A stretch of 64,000 nt of DNA from Hydrogenophaga palleronii_A (GCF_031457455.1 NZ_JAVDWU010000005.1:1-64000); one strand, 5' to 3'; shown: positions 41,266-51,398, numbered from the stretch's first letter. Notes: generated from the letters alone by a model not told the origin. A program made the numbers and translations.

Positions 41266-42222
41266 TCATGCGTGCAGGGTGGCAATTTCCGCGGCGGGGC
41301 GTCGCGGCGAGAAAGCCACCCGGGTTTCAGGTGCGATGGGCTCACCGAAGGCGATCATCATGATGAGCCGTTCACCCGCCGGTATGCCGCCAGCGCGGCG
41401 GATCGCGGATTCGGTCTTGTGGTCGATCGCCAGGTTGAGCGGGCAGGTCCCCCAGCCCATCGACCGGCAGGCCAGCATCAGGCACATGGCAAACAGTGCG
41501 CCGTCGACATAGGCCTGGTTGCGTTGCCCGGGGCCGCCCCAGGCGCAGATGTCCGAGCTCACCACGAAGAGGTTGCCCACCGATTCCGCAAAGCCACGGG
41601 AGCCGCCCTGCAGGGCGAGCAGTTCCCGGATGCGCTCGGGATCCTGATAGGCATGTGCCCGGGAGGCCTGGCGGTTGCATTGCGAGGGTGCCAGTTGCGC
41701 GAGCGCGATCGCTTGCAGGATCTGGTCCGGGTCCAGCGGCGTGGGTCGCAGCGCCCGGATGCTCGATCGGCTGGCCAGCAGGTGCTGCAGGTTGCCGGAG
41801 GGCTGGTCATCGAACAAGCAGTCCCGCGTACCGCCCTTCCAGGGCTTGGGCAGCCGGGTTTCCCAGCTCTTCAGGTAGCCGGTGATCTCGTCGAGCAAGG
41901 GGTCGGTCATGCCGGCCCTTGCGTGGAAATTCACATAGGCTTCCAGGGCACCCAGCGACATGTGGACAGGCACCGGTGAGTGCCGGATGTCGTATCGCGA
42001 GAGCGCGGCCATGACGAAGCGGATCTTGTCCTTGCCGAACAGCAGCTTGGGAGCGGGCAGCGACAGCCCCTTCTCGATCGTGTGGGCCTCGATGATGATT
42101 TTGTAGAACGCGCGCCTGGACTTGTCCACGAACGGCGAATACGAGTTGAACCGCAGGAACAGCATGGCATCGCGCAGGGCTTCGCTGAAGATCCCCGTGA
42201 CCTTGATCAGTTTGTCAAACAT
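41266..42222 (-). CDS. Nitroreductase-family protein in the exopolysaccharide cluster
   Basis: A 318-residue protein with a C-terminal nitroreductase-fold FMN domain (about 135-300; SRSSIRALRPTPLD, APSQCNRQ, and GWGTCPLN typical of FMN-contacting loops). The first 130 residues are an extension not seen in simple nitroreductases. It overlaps the acetyltransferase gene by eight bases and lies 10 bases from the GT2 gene, so it is an integral part of the cluster. Nitroreductases in such clusters are rare; it may modify a sugar or lipid, or protect the pathway. Function is inference. Confidence 0.85.
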   Translation of the reverse strand: MFDKLIKVTGIFSEALRDAMLFLRFNSYSPFVDKSRRAFYKIIIEAHTIEKGLSLPAPKLLFGKDKIRFVMAALSRYDIRHSPVPVHMSLGALEAYVNFHARAGMTDPLLDEITGYLKSWETRLPKPWKGGTRDCLFDDQPSGNLQHLLASRSSIRALRPTPLDPDQILQAIALAQLAPSQCNRQASRAHAYQDPERIRELLALQGGSRGFAESVGNLFVVSSDICAWGGPGQRNQAYVDGALFAMCLMLACRSMGWGTCPLNLAIDHKTESAIRRAGGIPAGERLIMMIAFGEPIAPETRVAFSPRRPAAEIATLHA

Positions 42223-42811
42223 GGGGCTCCCTCAGCTCACGGCTTTTGACTCTTCGGCAAGGGTTGCCGGCGCAGATGGACCAGGCCGGCATGTCCTTGA
42301 TCACCACCGAGCGCGCGCCAATGACGGCACCTTCGCGGATCACCACGTTCGGGTGGACAAAGCTCTCGGCCGCGATCCACACGTGGTCCTCGATCACGAT
42401 GGGGCTGGTGGTCAGGGGCCGGGTCAATGAACGGACGTCGTGCGACCCCGCACACAGGAAGGAACGCTGACTGACCGCGACCTTCGAGCCGATGGTGATG
42501 CGGCCCATGCTGTAGCAGTCCACACCCGGGCCGAGCACAGAATATTCGCCCATGACCAGGTTCCAGGGCGCCCAGACGCGGCAGGAAGGGGCGATCCGGC
42601 AGCCGGCGCCCACCTCGGCACCGAACCACCGCAACAACTGGCGCCGCCACCCGTGCAGCGCCCAGCGCGGGGTGGGCCGGAAGGCCAGCAGCCAGACCAC
42701 TTCCCACGTGAACCTTCGCAGCTTGGCCGATGCGGTGAAGTCGCTGCGGTACCGCAGAGCGTGCAGGCCACTCACGGTTTGATTCATCACATCGCTCATG
42801 GCGTCACTCAT
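42215..42811 (-). CDS. Left-handed beta-helix acetyltransferase (WcaF-like)
   Basis: A 198-residue acyltransferase with hexapeptide repeats (GAGCRIAP, IGSKVAVSQ, IEDHVWIAAESFVHPNVVIREGAVIGARSVV). WcaF-type enzymes O-acetylate a sugar of the repeat unit with acetyl-CoA. It overlaps both neighbours slightly (eight bases with the gene before and the gene after). Confidence 0.9.
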   Translation of the reverse strand: MSDAMSDVMNQTVSGLHALRYRSDFTASAKLRRFTWEVVWLLAFRPTPRWALHGWRRQLLRWFGAEVGAGCRIAPSCRVWAPWNLVMGEYSVLGPGVDCYSMGRITIGSKVAVSQRSFLCAGSHDVRSLTRPLTTSPIVIEDHVWIAAESFVHPNVVIREGAVIGARSVVIKDMPAWSICAGNPCRRVKSRELREPHV

Positions 42812-43982
42812 GGGGTTGTCCTTCGGGCTGCGTGTGGCGGGCCACCGCCTTCAGTTGGGTGCTCAGAAACGTGTCGCCGGCCTGCCGCAGCGCTGTCAGC
42901 CGCAGGTCCACGTCTGCCCATTCGATCTCACTGGCCATCAGCGCCTTCACCTGTTGCGCCGAGAAGGCCGGTGTGAAGCGGTTTTCCAGACCGACCGCCC
43001 GCAACAGGTTGATGGCGCGGGCGTTGGCGGTGGCTTTGTCGCCCGTGAGCCCGGCCACGATGAAAGGTTTTCGAAACAGCAGGGCAAAAACCGTGCCGTG
43101 GAAAGAGTTGGTGACGACAAAGCGCGCGTTCTTCACCAGCGAGACCCACTCGCCGGGATCGGGATGCACCGTGCGACCGATCTCGACCCATCGTCGGTGC
43201 GGGTTGTGCGGCGAGAGGATGGTGCAGTTCAGGTGCTTCGAGATGAGGTCGGCCGTCTGCCGGATGTTGTCTGGCGAGCGCAGTCCGTAGCAGAAGAGGT
43301 ACGGGTCCGCATCTGCGGACGGCGTGCGGTCGGTCAGTTCCGCATAGTTGTTGTGCAGCAGGGTCGGGTCGGGCACGTTGGCCGGCGTTTGCCCGGTGGC
43401 CTGTTCCACCAGCGTGACACCTGAGGCTTCGCGCACCGAAATGGCATCGAAGTGGCGCAGCAGGCCAGGGAGTTGAGAAGCTTCGGACGGGGACACCCGG
43501 TCTCTGCCGAAGCTCGCAGCGTACGAGATTTTTCGGGCCGGGAACGACTGCGCGAAGTCCAGAAAGTAGTTCGGATCAAAACCGTAATGCTGGGACGGGC
43601 TCCAGATCTGGTCACTGCCTGCCACGATCAGGTCGAACGACCGCGCCTGTGCAAGCGACTCATCGTTGTCGCTGGGCGCCGTGCCGCCGGGGATGCCGAG
43701 GAAATGCTCCCTGAACTTGACGAACTTCTCCTTTTGGCCTTGGTGGCCAAAGTGCTGATGCAAGAACGACGACGCCGCCAGGTAGACGACCTTGAGGTTG
43801 GCCTTGAGCTTCGCGGGTGAGGTGGGCATGCTGAGGTGGCCACCGTGCTCGATGTGCGCCGGCCGGTAGTCGATGAAGCGGGCGTGATGGCCTTGCTCCG
43901 TCAACCAGCGACGCAAGGCATAGGCCTGCAGCGCGGCACCGTAGTTGTCGCTGAAATGGAAAGTGAGAATGCCGACGTTCAT
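42804..43982 (-). CDS. Polysaccharide pyruvyl transferase family protein
   Basis: A 392-residue enzyme that attaches a pyruvate ketal from PEP onto a sugar hydroxyl pair. NVGILTFHFSDNYGAALQAYAL is the family start; the C-terminal part has FVVTNSFHGTVFALLF and GLENRF. The ATG at 43982 gives the family N-terminus; an earlier ATG at 44012 would overlap the acyltransferase gene. Pyruvylation would give the polymer negative charge. Confidence 0.9.
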   Translation of the reverse strand: MNVGILTFHFSDNYGAALQAYALRRWLTEQGHHARFIDYRPAHIEHGGHLSMPTSPAKLKANLKVVYLAASSFLHQHFGHQGQKEKFVKFREHFLGIPGGTAPSDNDESLAQARSFDLIVAGSDQIWSPSQHYGFDPNYFLDFAQSFPARKISYAASFGRDRVSPSEASQLPGLLRHFDAISVREASGVTLVEQATGQTPANVPDPTLLHNNYAELTDRTPSADADPYLFCYGLRSPDNIRQTADLISKHLNCTILSPHNPHRRWVEIGRTVHPDPGEWVSLVKNARFVVTNSFHGTVFALLFRKPFIVAGLTGDKATANARAINLLRAVGLENRFTPAFSAQQVKALMASEIEWADVDLRLTALRQAGDTFLSTQLKAVARHTQPEGQPHE

Positions 43983-44004
43983 CTCTTGAGGTTCCTTGAG
44001 ATGC

Positions 44005-45114
44005 TCATACACCGGTGGTCCTTGCCAGGTGTTTGTGGCCGAGGGGGTTGAACATGGATGCCATTTGTTGTTGGTTGGGAATGCGCCCGCCCATGAGCAG
44101 TGACAAACCGCTGGGCGTCACGCGGCGGATGAACCAGACCGCACCGACGCAGGTGACCAGCGACAGGAGGGGCGAGAGGATGAAGTAGCTGAGAAAAACA
44201 GGGGTGATGTCGGTGTAGCCCAGACGCTCGATGGCCATCCACCACAGACCGGCCGCCATGCCGTGGGCGCAGAAGATGAAAAAAGCCATCGGCTCGAAGG
44301 GCAGGAGGAACCCGCCGGCCCGGCTGTGCAGCAGTTTTGTAGCGACGGACCAGAAGACCACACAGCCCGCCGCCCTGAGCGCGATGTCGACGGTGCCGTG
44401 CACCAGGCTGGACGGTTCGGATACGCCTGGTTCTGATGGCATGTAGAACGCCGCGACCGACAGCAACACCATGGCCAGACCCGCGGCCCACACCGGCTTC
44501 CAGGGCAGCGCATGGGTGGGAATCGCGACCTTGTGCACCAGCAACACGCAGCCCGAAAAGTAGAAGAGGGGAATGGCGCTGTTGAGGAACAGCACACCGT
44601 CGATGTTCAACAAGGCGTTGAGCAACAAGGCCGCCGCTGTGGTGCCGGGCAGTTTGCGCGCCAGGTAAATGAGCGCTGGCGAGATCAGAAAGCAGACAAA
44701 AGCGTCCCGCAGGAAATAGAGCGGCATCATGGCCGGGGGGGCGCTGATGGCCAGCACGGCGTTCGGCCATTCGTGGATGGCAGGCGCGGTCTCGAGGCCC
44801 GACTCCAAGTACACCTTGGCGATGTAGATCAGGTTCCACAGCACCAGCGGCACGACCAGAGAGACCCATTTGTTGCCGAGCTCTTTCACAAAGGGCCGGG
44901 CGCTGAGCGTGCGGGCCAGCAGGTAGCCCGAGATCAGGCTGAGCAAGGGCACGCTGGTGTGGCCAAGCAACTGCCGCAGGTAGTGAATCAAGCCCATGGG
45001 CGAGAGCAAGGACTCGGGCACACCGGGCTGGTACGGCTGGGCATGGGCATACACCAGCAACAGGATGCAGAGAATCCGTGCCAGGCGGATGGTGTCTGAG
45101 ACGGCGGGGTTCAT
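44005..45114 (-). CDS. Acyltransferase 3 family membrane protein
   Basis: A 369-residue integral membrane O-acyltransferase with about ten hydrophobic segments. The family start LARILCILLLVYAH (with the conserved Arg-x10-His) and the HTSVPLLSLISGYLL stretch are clear. Enzymes of this kind acetylate or succinylate cell-surface polysaccharides. It overlaps the neighbouring glycosyltransferase by ATGA. The acyl donor and acceptor are unknown. Confidence 0.9.
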   Translation of the reverse strand: MNPAVSDTIRLARILCILLLVYAHAQPYQPGVPESLLSPMGLIHYLRQLLGHTSVPLLSLISGYLLARTLSARPFVKELGNKWVSLVVPLVLWNLIYIAKVYLESGLETAPAIHEWPNAVLAISAPPAMMPLYFLRDAFVCFLISPALIYLARKLPGTTAAALLLNALLNIDGVLFLNSAIPLFYFSGCVLLVHKVAIPTHALPWKPVWAAGLAMVLLSVAAFYMPSEPGVSEPSSLVHGTVDIALRAAGCVVFWSVATKLLHSRAGGFLLPFEPMAFFIFCAHGMAAGLWWMAIERLGYTDITPVFLSYFILSPLLSLVTCVGAVWFIRRVTPSGLSLLMGGRIPNQQQMASMFNPLGHKHLARTTGV

Positions 45115-46247
45115 GGTTGTTGCCCCCGATGGGCCACGCCCTCCATGGGTGCCGTGGACCGACTTGCCACAGGGTCCGGGGCCAACAGTCGCAGCGCGTG
45201 CAGCTGAAAGCGCGCGGCCACCTCCGGGCCGCCCAGGCGGGAGGCCTCCGCGCTTGCGAGCGCGGCCCGGTCCCAGTGGAAGTCGCGAAAGAAACTCTCC
45301 AGGCACTCCAACAGCGCGCGGGCGTTGCCGGCTTCGAACACGTAGCCATTGCGTCCGTTCTCGATCACATCGCTGGCCCCGCAGCGGTCGCTGCTGATCA
45401 CCGGGGTGCCCACCATCAAGGCTTCGTTGACCACCGCGCCCCAGCCGTCAAACCGGCTGGGCAACACCAGCACGTCGGCCGCAGCCATGGCCGCGACAAT
45501 GTCGGCGTTGGGCATGCCCGGCGAGAAATCCACCCGTTCGGCGATATCGAGCTGGTGCGCGAGCTCCAGGAGGTGCTGCTCCTGGTCGCCCTTGCCGATG
45601 ATGCGCAGGCGAGCGGTTGGCAGGTCGAGCTGGCTGAAGGCCTGCAACAGCAGATCGACCCGTTTGCGCACGATCAGCTGCCCCACATAGAGAATCTCCT
45701 TGTGGTCGCGCTGAACGGGCCGGTGTTGCACCGGCAGACTGTCCACCACGTGCACGAAGGGCACGATGCGCTCCGCGGGGTAACCACAGGCCGAGAAGAA
45801 CCGTGCGCCGCCGTAGCGGCCCGAATGGCCGATGCAGAACACACCGCTCAGATGGCGCCGGTAGCGCAAGGCGTCCCAGGTGTAGACCAGCCAGCGGGGC
45901 AGCAGCTGAGCGCCGGGCTCATAGCGGTTTTCCGTCATCAGGAAGCGGTGCACCGGCGCACCCAGGCTGGCCTTGAAGGCGGTCAGCGGCAGCGCAAAGC
46001 CACGCAGGCCAAAAAACACCTGCACCGAGCCGGGCAGCCGGGCCAGTTCTTCGGTGCGCTCCGGCGTGGGGGCGATGTGCACGAGCACCTTGCCGGTGTC
46101 GGGGACTGGGTAGCCGCGTTCGCGGTAGTAGGCGGGCAGGTCCTCCGTCACGCACCAGCGCACGGTGTTGCCGGGCACCTCCGCCAGGGCGCGGATGTAA
46201 GCGGCCTGGTGAAACATCAGGTAGGAATGCCAGAAGACGTAGGTCAT
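45111..46247 (-). CDS. Family 4 glycosyltransferase
   Basis: A 378-residue GT4 enzyme with two Rossmann domains. The C-terminal donor-binding domain shows ILYVGQLIVRKRVDLLLQAF, IIGKGDQE and the acid-rich PSRFDGWGAVVNEAL loop. It would transfer a sugar from a nucleotide donor to the lipid-linked intermediate. It overlaps both neighbours by four bases. The donor sugar is unknown. Confidence 0.9.
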   Translation of the reverse strand: MTYVFWHSYLMFHQAAYIRALAEVPGNTVRWCVTEDLPAYYRERGYPVPDTGKVLVHIAPTPERTEELARLPGSVQVFFGLRGFALPLTAFKASLGAPVHRFLMTENRYEPGAQLLPRWLVYTWDALRYRRHLSGVFCIGHSGRYGGARFFSACGYPAERIVPFVHVVDSLPVQHRPVQRDHKEILYVGQLIVRKRVDLLLQAFSQLDLPTARLRIIGKGDQEQHLLELAHQLDIAERVDFSPGMPNADIVAAMAAADVLVLPSRFDGWGAVVNEALMVGTPVISSDRCGASDVIENGRNGYVFEAGNARALLECLESFFRDFHWDRAALASAEASRLGGPEVAARFQLHALRLLAPDPVASRSTAPMEGVAHRGQQP

Positions 46248-47530
46248 TGTGGTGAGGCGGCGTGGGTGCCAACGGCGTGCTGTAGCGTGGGGTTATCTCG
46301 CCAGGGCGGCGTGGCGGTCGAGTGGGAAGCAAGCCGATCGGGGTTCAGGTTCAGTCGCACCAGCAACAGCAGCACCCACAACGAATACGGGTTGCCCACA
46401 GCGACCAGGTAGCGGTTGAAGATCGACTGCAGCATCACGAACACCAGCATCAGGCCGCTGACAAAGAGGACCGGGTTCATCGCACCCGACGCGAAGCTGC
46501 GGCCAAGTGTGCGCCATGCGGTGACCAGGAATGTCAGGGTGATCAGCAGGCCGAAGACCACGCCATGCTCGAGCGCAAGATTGATGTAGGAGCTCTCCAC
46601 CGGAAAACCGATCACCTCGGGGCCGGCAGCGCGAACCCCCCTGCCGGTGAAGAAGAGCACAGGGTCGGAGAACACCAGCTCCACGCCTTCCTGCCAGATC
46701 ACCTCCCGGCCCGTGGCGCCCGAATTCACCCCGCGCGTGGGCGAGTCGAGGTCGAGGATGACGGTCAGGTAGTCGGCGATGGCCGTTGCCTGGAACACGG
46801 CCACGGCCAGCAGCGTGATGGCCGACAGGATCAAGGTGATCCGGGCCCGGCGAGAGCCGCGCCATGTGATGAGCAGCCCGGCGACAACGCCTGTCAGGGC
46901 CAGGGCGAGCAGACTGGCCCGCGAAGAGGCAGCCAGGACCAGACTCAGGCACAGCGCGGACATCAGGAGCGCGAACAGCTTCTGGAGAAGCCGGGGGGTG
47001 GCCAGAAAGTTCTGGAAGAACAGCAGGCTGCCACCGCCATACACCAGGCCGCAGAGGTTGGGGTGCATGCCCAGCGGTTCAAAGCGCACCAACCCGACAC
47101 TGCGCTCAACTGTGCCCGCCACCGATGTCAGGTACTCACCTGGCTGGACCACCAGCACGGAGACGATCAGGGCGATGTAGGCCCATCGAAACACATGGTC
47201 GAGGCGGGCCACCCAGTCCTGCCGCGCCAGAATGCCAGCAGCCGCCAGCACCAGCAGGAACATCGCGCCGAACTCGGTGGACAGCGCGTTTCCTCGAACG
47301 AAAGCGACCAGCATCGCAAACACGAACGCACCACCGATGATGTATTCGGCAGCACACAGCTGGATGCGGCGGGTGCCGCCGGCGATCAACGCAAAAAAGC
47401 CGGCGGCGAGAAACAGGCCGATCGCCCCCAATTGCACGATCTGGAAAAGCGACCCGCCCACATACCAGCCGCCCACATAGATGGCCAGGCCGAGCATGGA
47501 CAAAGAGACGAACCGGATGGCCGCGTTCAT
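46244..47530 (-). CDS. O-antigen ligase/polymerase-like membrane protein (Wzy candidate)
   Basis: A 428-residue membrane protein with about ten to twelve hydrophobic segments and a larger periplasmic loop with charged residues (about 250-320; GATGREVIWQEGVELVF). This is the pattern of the Wzy_C/O-antigen ligase superfamily. With a Wzx flippase in the cluster, polymerisation of repeat units is the likely role. Sequence conservation in the family is low, so assignment rests on topology and context. It overlaps the aldo-keto reductase gene by four bases. Confidence 0.88.
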   Translation of the reverse strand: MNAAIRFVSLSMLGLAIYVGGWYVGGSLFQIVQLGAIGLFLAAGFFALIAGGTRRIQLCAAEYIIGGAFVFAMLVAFVRGNALSTEFGAMFLLVLAAAGILARQDWVARLDHVFRWAYIALIVSVLVVQPGEYLTSVAGTVERSVGLVRFEPLGMHPNLCGLVYGGGSLLFFQNFLATPRLLQKLFALLMSALCLSLVLAASSRASLLALALTGVVAGLLITWRGSRRARITLILSAITLLAVAVFQATAIADYLTVILDLDSPTRGVNSGATGREVIWQEGVELVFSDPVLFFTGRGVRAAGPEVIGFPVESSYINLALEHGVVFGLLITLTFLVTAWRTLGRSFASGAMNPVLFVSGLMLVFVMLQSIFNRYLVAVGNPYSLWVLLLLVRLNLNPDRLASHSTATPPWRDNPTLQHAVGTHAASPQ

Positions 47531-48462
47531 GGCGCTGCCTCCTGTTCGAGCGCCGCGTGAAGGGCCAACATGGCGGGTCGCCATTCGGTCGATGCCGTGA
47601 TGTGCCGGACCTGTTCGAGGGTGGTGATCAGGCGTGGCGGCTGGTTGGTCGAGAGCAGCACCCGGCTCTCGAACCGGGCCAGGGCGTAGGCCAGGGCCAG
47701 CGACCCCGTCGCGGTGGCCGGGTCGGTGCCCGCAGGCAGCAGGCTGGCCAGCTGGGCCTTGAGCTGTGGATCGCGCTCCAGCGCGATCCCGATGGCCGGT
47801 GCGATGAACCGCAAGGCGCCATGCAGCACGTCGGAGGGGGCGACCGTCGTGTCTGCGGCACCTGGTGCCGGACAGCGGTACTGCAACACGGCGCCAAAGC
47901 GCACGAGCTCGCTCGCCGGTTCGCCCGTGGAGCTGCCGTAGGTGCCCAACTGACCACTGGCGACATAACGATCGAGCAGCAGCTGCAGGGGGGTCAACGG
48001 ATCGCTGGGCCGTGCTTCGTGCAGCAGCAGGCAGTCCACCCGATCGCGTTGCAGGTGCGTCAGGCTGGCCTCGAACGACCGGGCGATGAACTCGAATTCA
48101 AAATTGCCGGGGGACGCCCGCCGCGACATGCCCTTGAGCACCGCGTTCCGCAGCCCGGGAACCCAGCGGGCCAATGGCTTCACGATGGCCCTGGCTGTCT
48201 GCATGAGGCCGGGTGATGCGGGGCGGGCCAGCCCGGCTTTCGTGGCGACGATCACCTCTTCCTGCCGGCCATTGAGCGCCTCGCCCAGCACGGATTCGGA
48301 CGCGCCCAAGCCGTAGGGGGGCGCCGTATCGAAGTAGCGGATGCCTTGATCCAGCGCGGCGTGAACGAGCCGCAGGGAGGTCGCCTTGTCACCGCCGCCT
48401 TTGAGGCGGCCGCAACCGAAGCCCAGCCGGCTGGTCAGCAAGGAGGTGGCGGCGGTGTTCAC
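47527..48462 (-). CDS. Aldo-keto reductase family protein
   Basis: A 311-residue TIM-barrel protein. The catalytic tetrad is visible in YFDTAPPYG (Asp and Tyr), VIVATKAG (Lys) and CLLLHEA (His). It overlaps both neighbouring genes by four bases, so it is tightly built into the cluster with the GMC oxidoreductase. A pair of an oxidase and a reductase could interconvert a sugar keto and hydroxyl group, for instance to make an unusual deoxy- or epimerised sugar; this is inference. Confidence 0.9.
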   Translation of the reverse strand: MNTAATSLLTSRLGFGCGRLKGGGDKATSLRLVHAALDQGIRYFDTAPPYGLGASESVLGEALNGRQEEVIVATKAGLARPASPGLMQTARAIVKPLARWVPGLRNAVLKGMSRRASPGNFEFEFIARSFEASLTHLQRDRVDCLLLHEARPSDPLTPLQLLLDRYVASGQLGTYGSSTGEPASELVRFGAVLQYRCPAPGAADTTVAPSDVLHGALRFIAPAIGIALERDPQLKAQLASLLPAGTDPATATGSLALAYALARFESRVLLSTNQPPRLITTLEQVRHITASTEWRPAMLALHAALEQEAAP

Positions 48463-50054
48463 GCGGGGGTCCTCGCTGTGAGCTGGTCAGCCAGGCGGGC
48501 CGTGAGGGCCATGGCGGTGAACGTGGGGTTGGCGTAGCTGGAGGTGCGGAACACGGCGGCACCGGCCACGTAGAGGTTGCGGGTGCCGAACACGCGAAGT
48601 TCGCTGTCGACCACACCGTCCTGCGGGTGGTGGCCCATGCGTGCGCCGCCACACTGGTGGTAGGTGTCGGTGGCCTGCGCCAGCACGCCGGCGTCTTCGG
48701 CGTCCAGCATGGCATCGATCTCCACGCGGGCCAGTCCGGCGGCCTGCAGGCTGGCACCGATGCGGCGCACAAAGGCCGCCATGGCGTGCACTTCGGGTGC
48801 ACCGCCAATGCGCCAGTCCAGCGCCGCCAGCGGCACACCGAAGCGGTCTCTGCGTCGGGGGTCCAGGGTGATGCGGCTGTCGCTGCGCGGCAGTTGTTCG
48901 GCGTGCATGACGAGCCAGACCCCCCGGTCGGCCGGGTTGTAGATGCGGTGGTGCCGCAGGTACTGAACGATCATCGGCACCCAGGCGCTGCCCATGCCAC
49001 GCAGGTGGCGCAGCGTCTCGCCCATGCCCTGTCTTGGCAGGCCACCGCGCAGCAGCGAGCGCACCAGCACCTTCAGGTGCTGCAGGTGTTCGCCGACGCT
49101 GGACTCGAACGCGAAGTAGCCGGTGACGTTGAGCGCTGGTTCAGCGCCCGTGGCGCCTGCGGGGGTGTTCAGGCGCAGCTTGGGCTGGTATTTGTGGCCC
49201 GCCAGCACGATGTTCTGAAAGGTGCGCAGGAAGCGGGGTTTGTCCAGCAGGTGCACCCGGCCACCGCGCATTTCGAGGTGGTCCTGGAAGCCCGCACCCA
49301 CCCATGAATTGCCGGCCCAGGGCGCCTCGGGTTGCTCGGCCGCACTGGCGAGCAGCAGGCGCGCGATCTCGATGGTGCCGTTGGCCAGCACGAAGCGCGA
49401 GCCCCCGATGCGCAGGGTGCTGCCGTCGGGCCGTGCCACACGAACCGAGGCAATCTCGCCGCTGCCTTCGGGCGCCAGGTGCAGCCCTGTGGCGTGGGCA
49501 TGCAAGAGGACGGTGAGGCCGGGCGCGTGCTGCAGGCGTTCACGGAAGTGCCGGGCCATGGCGGGTTCCTTGAGCCAGCGCGTGAGGAACAGGGTGAACC
49601 CGGGGATGTCGGGGTAATGGTCGCCAAAGAGCTTGTGCGCCTGTGGCGTGCTTTCATCGAGCGCATCGGCCAGACGCAGCTCCTTGGCCACGGCCTCGTA
49701 CCAAGGCAGCAGCTCTTCATAAGTGATGGGCCAGGGCGCATCGGACACGCCTTCGCGGGCCTCGAAGTCGGACGGCACGAACAGCGTGAGCTGGCCACCC
49801 CAGAGGTTGGAGGTGCCCCCCAGCGCACGCCCCCGCGCCACGGCAATGCCGGTATGGGCCCGGCCGGTGACGGTGGCTTCGTTGAGATCCTGTGCCGGCG
49901 CCTCGAAGCTGCCACCACCGGTCTCCAGCACCAGCACGCGCTGGCCCTGGCGTTCCAGCAGCACGGCCAGCAACAAGGCCACCGTGCCACCGCCGACGAT
50001 GACGACGTCGTGGTGGGTGTCAGGTGGCGGGGCGTGGTTCAGGTCGACGATCAT
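48459..50054 (-). CDS. GMC-type FAD oxidoreductase
   Basis: A 531-residue flavoprotein. The N-terminal FAD motif VVIVGGGTVALLL lacks the last family glycine (Ala stands there). The C-terminal part is typical: TYHQCGGARMG with the catalytic histidine, then NLYVAGAAVFRTSSYANPTFT with the catalytic-site Asn. GMC enzymes oxidise alcohol groups of sugars, sterols or alcohols. It overlaps the Wzx and AKR genes by four bases each. Its place among sugar-building genes suggests a carbohydrate substrate. Confidence 0.9.
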   Translation of the reverse strand: MIVDLNHAPPPDTHHDVVIVGGGTVALLLAVLLERQGQRVLVLETGGGSFEAPAQDLNEATVTGRAHTGIAVARGRALGGTSNLWGGQLTLFVPSDFEAREGVSDAPWPITYEELLPWYEAVAKELRLADALDESTPQAHKLFGDHYPDIPGFTLFLTRWLKEPAMARHFRERLQHAPGLTVLLHAHATGLHLAPEGSGEIASVRVARPDGSTLRIGGSRFVLANGTIEIARLLLASAAEQPEAPWAGNSWVGAGFQDHLEMRGGRVHLLDKPRFLRTFQNIVLAGHKYQPKLRLNTPAGATGAEPALNVTGYFAFESSVGEHLQHLKVLVRSLLRGGLPRQGMGETLRHLRGMGSAWVPMIVQYLRHHRIYNPADRGVWLVMHAEQLPRSDSRITLDPRRRDRFGVPLAALDWRIGGAPEVHAMAAFVRRIGASLQAAGLARVEIDAMLDAEDAGVLAQATDTYHQCGGARMGHHPQDGVVDSELRVFGTRNLYVAGAAVFRTSSYANPTFTAMALTARLADQLTARTPA

Positions 50055-51382
50055 GGCGCGGTCTTCGCAGTCTTTTTCGTGTGCAGTCGACGCACGGCAC
50101 GCGTGGCGGTGAGCCACACCAGGGCCTCGCCCACCACCATGGCGCCCACCACGCCAGCCATGCCGGCGCTGCGCCATGCCAGCCAGGCCACCCCGAGCGA
50201 GAACACGGCGGCGAGCAGGCTCTGCGCCGCCAGACCCGCATGGCGGTTGATGGACATGAGCACGACGCGAGGGACCTGGGTGGCCGAGCACACGGCCGCG
50301 TAGCACAGGAACAGCGCCATGCTGGTGGCGGTGAAGGGAATCTGGCCGTGTGTCCAGATCTCCAGCAGCCAGGGCGATACGCCGTACACCAGCAGGGCAC
50401 CGACGGCCGCAATGAGCAAACCCAAGCGGTTGGCTCTGCGGTAGAGCTTCCAGAAAGCCCCATCGTCCCTCTGACCCTTGAGGGCGGTGAGTTCCGGCCA
50501 GAGCGGGTTGCTCAGCGCGTTGGTGACCTGCACCACGATCCGCGCCACGGTGCGGTAGGTGTTGAACACGGCGGTGGCAGCGGGGCCCAGGGTGGCGGCC
50601 ACCAGCAAAGTGAAGCCCTGAAGGCTCAGGGCGTTGGTCAGCGAGAGCGAGAGGAACAGCGCGCCTGGCGCCGCGGCCTGCCTGATGTCGGTCAGGCTGG
50701 CCCGCCGCACGCCCCATCGCAAGAAGTCGGTGCGCCGCTGGCTCAGGCCAATGCAGAGCAGCGTGTAGGCCAGTCGGGCCAGGAGCGCCGTGCTGGCGAC
50801 GCCGATGAAGCTTCGCGTGAGCACCAGGCCGGTCAGGCCACCGGCCCATTCGACCAGACGGCCGGTGGTGACCAGGTAGGTGCCCGCTGCATAGCCCCCG
50901 GTGGCCTTGTAGATGACTTCGGCCAGGCTGCAGAACAAGCCGAGCACCACGCTGATGGACAGCAGCATGAGCACCGTCTTCCACTCAGGCGCTGTCAGTG
51001 TGGTGGCGGGCAGCAGCAGCAGGGTGGTACCGATGATCAGCAGGATCAGCAGCGAGACGGAAGCGAGAAAGGCCACGGCGCTCTGGAACACCTCGGCCGC
51101 ACGCGCCTTCTGGCCCTGCGTGATCAAGCTGATCATCTGGTTGCTTGACGCGGTGGAGATGCCAGCGTCGGCCAACGACAGGTAGAACGGCAGGGCGGTG
51201 AGGGCCAGCCAATAGCCGTAGGTGGCCATGTCCCAGTAATGCAGGAACAGCGGCAGCGACACCAGTTGCGTGCCGATGCTGACGACTTGCGCATAGCCGT
51301 ATGCGCCCGCGCCCGAGGCGATGCGCCCGGCGATGGACGAGAGACCGGGGGCGGGTGTGCGCAAGGGTTGTGAAACAGACAT
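50051..51382 (-). CDS. Polysaccharide flippase (Wzx/MATE-like)
   Basis: A 443-residue membrane protein with about twelve hydrophobic segments. The GAYGYAQVVSIGTQLVSLPLFL start and the YWLALTALPFYLSLADAGI segment are typical of the Wzx/RfbX family. It would move the undecaprenyl-linked repeat unit to the periplasmic face. It is preceded by gmd with 16 bases between. Confidence 0.93.
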   Translation of the reverse strand: MSVSQPLRTPAPGLSSIAGRIASGAGAYGYAQVVSIGTQLVSLPLFLHYWDMATYGYWLALTALPFYLSLADAGISTASSNQMISLITQGQKARAAEVFQSAVAFLASVSLLILLIIGTTLLLLPATTLTAPEWKTVLMLLSISVVLGLFCSLAEVIYKATGGYAAGTYLVTTGRLVEWAGGLTGLVLTRSFIGVASTALLARLAYTLLCIGLSQRRTDFLRWGVRRASLTDIRQAAAPGALFLSLSLTNALSLQGFTLLVAATLGPAATAVFNTYRTVARIVVQVTNALSNPLWPELTALKGQRDDGAFWKLYRRANRLGLLIAAVGALLVYGVSPWLLEIWTHGQIPFTATSMALFLCYAAVCSATQVPRVVLMSINRHAGLAAQSLLAAVFSLGVAWLAWRSAGMAGVVGAMVVGEALVWLTATRAVRRLHTKKTAKTAP

Positions 51383-51398
51383 TGAAGGGAGGTGACGA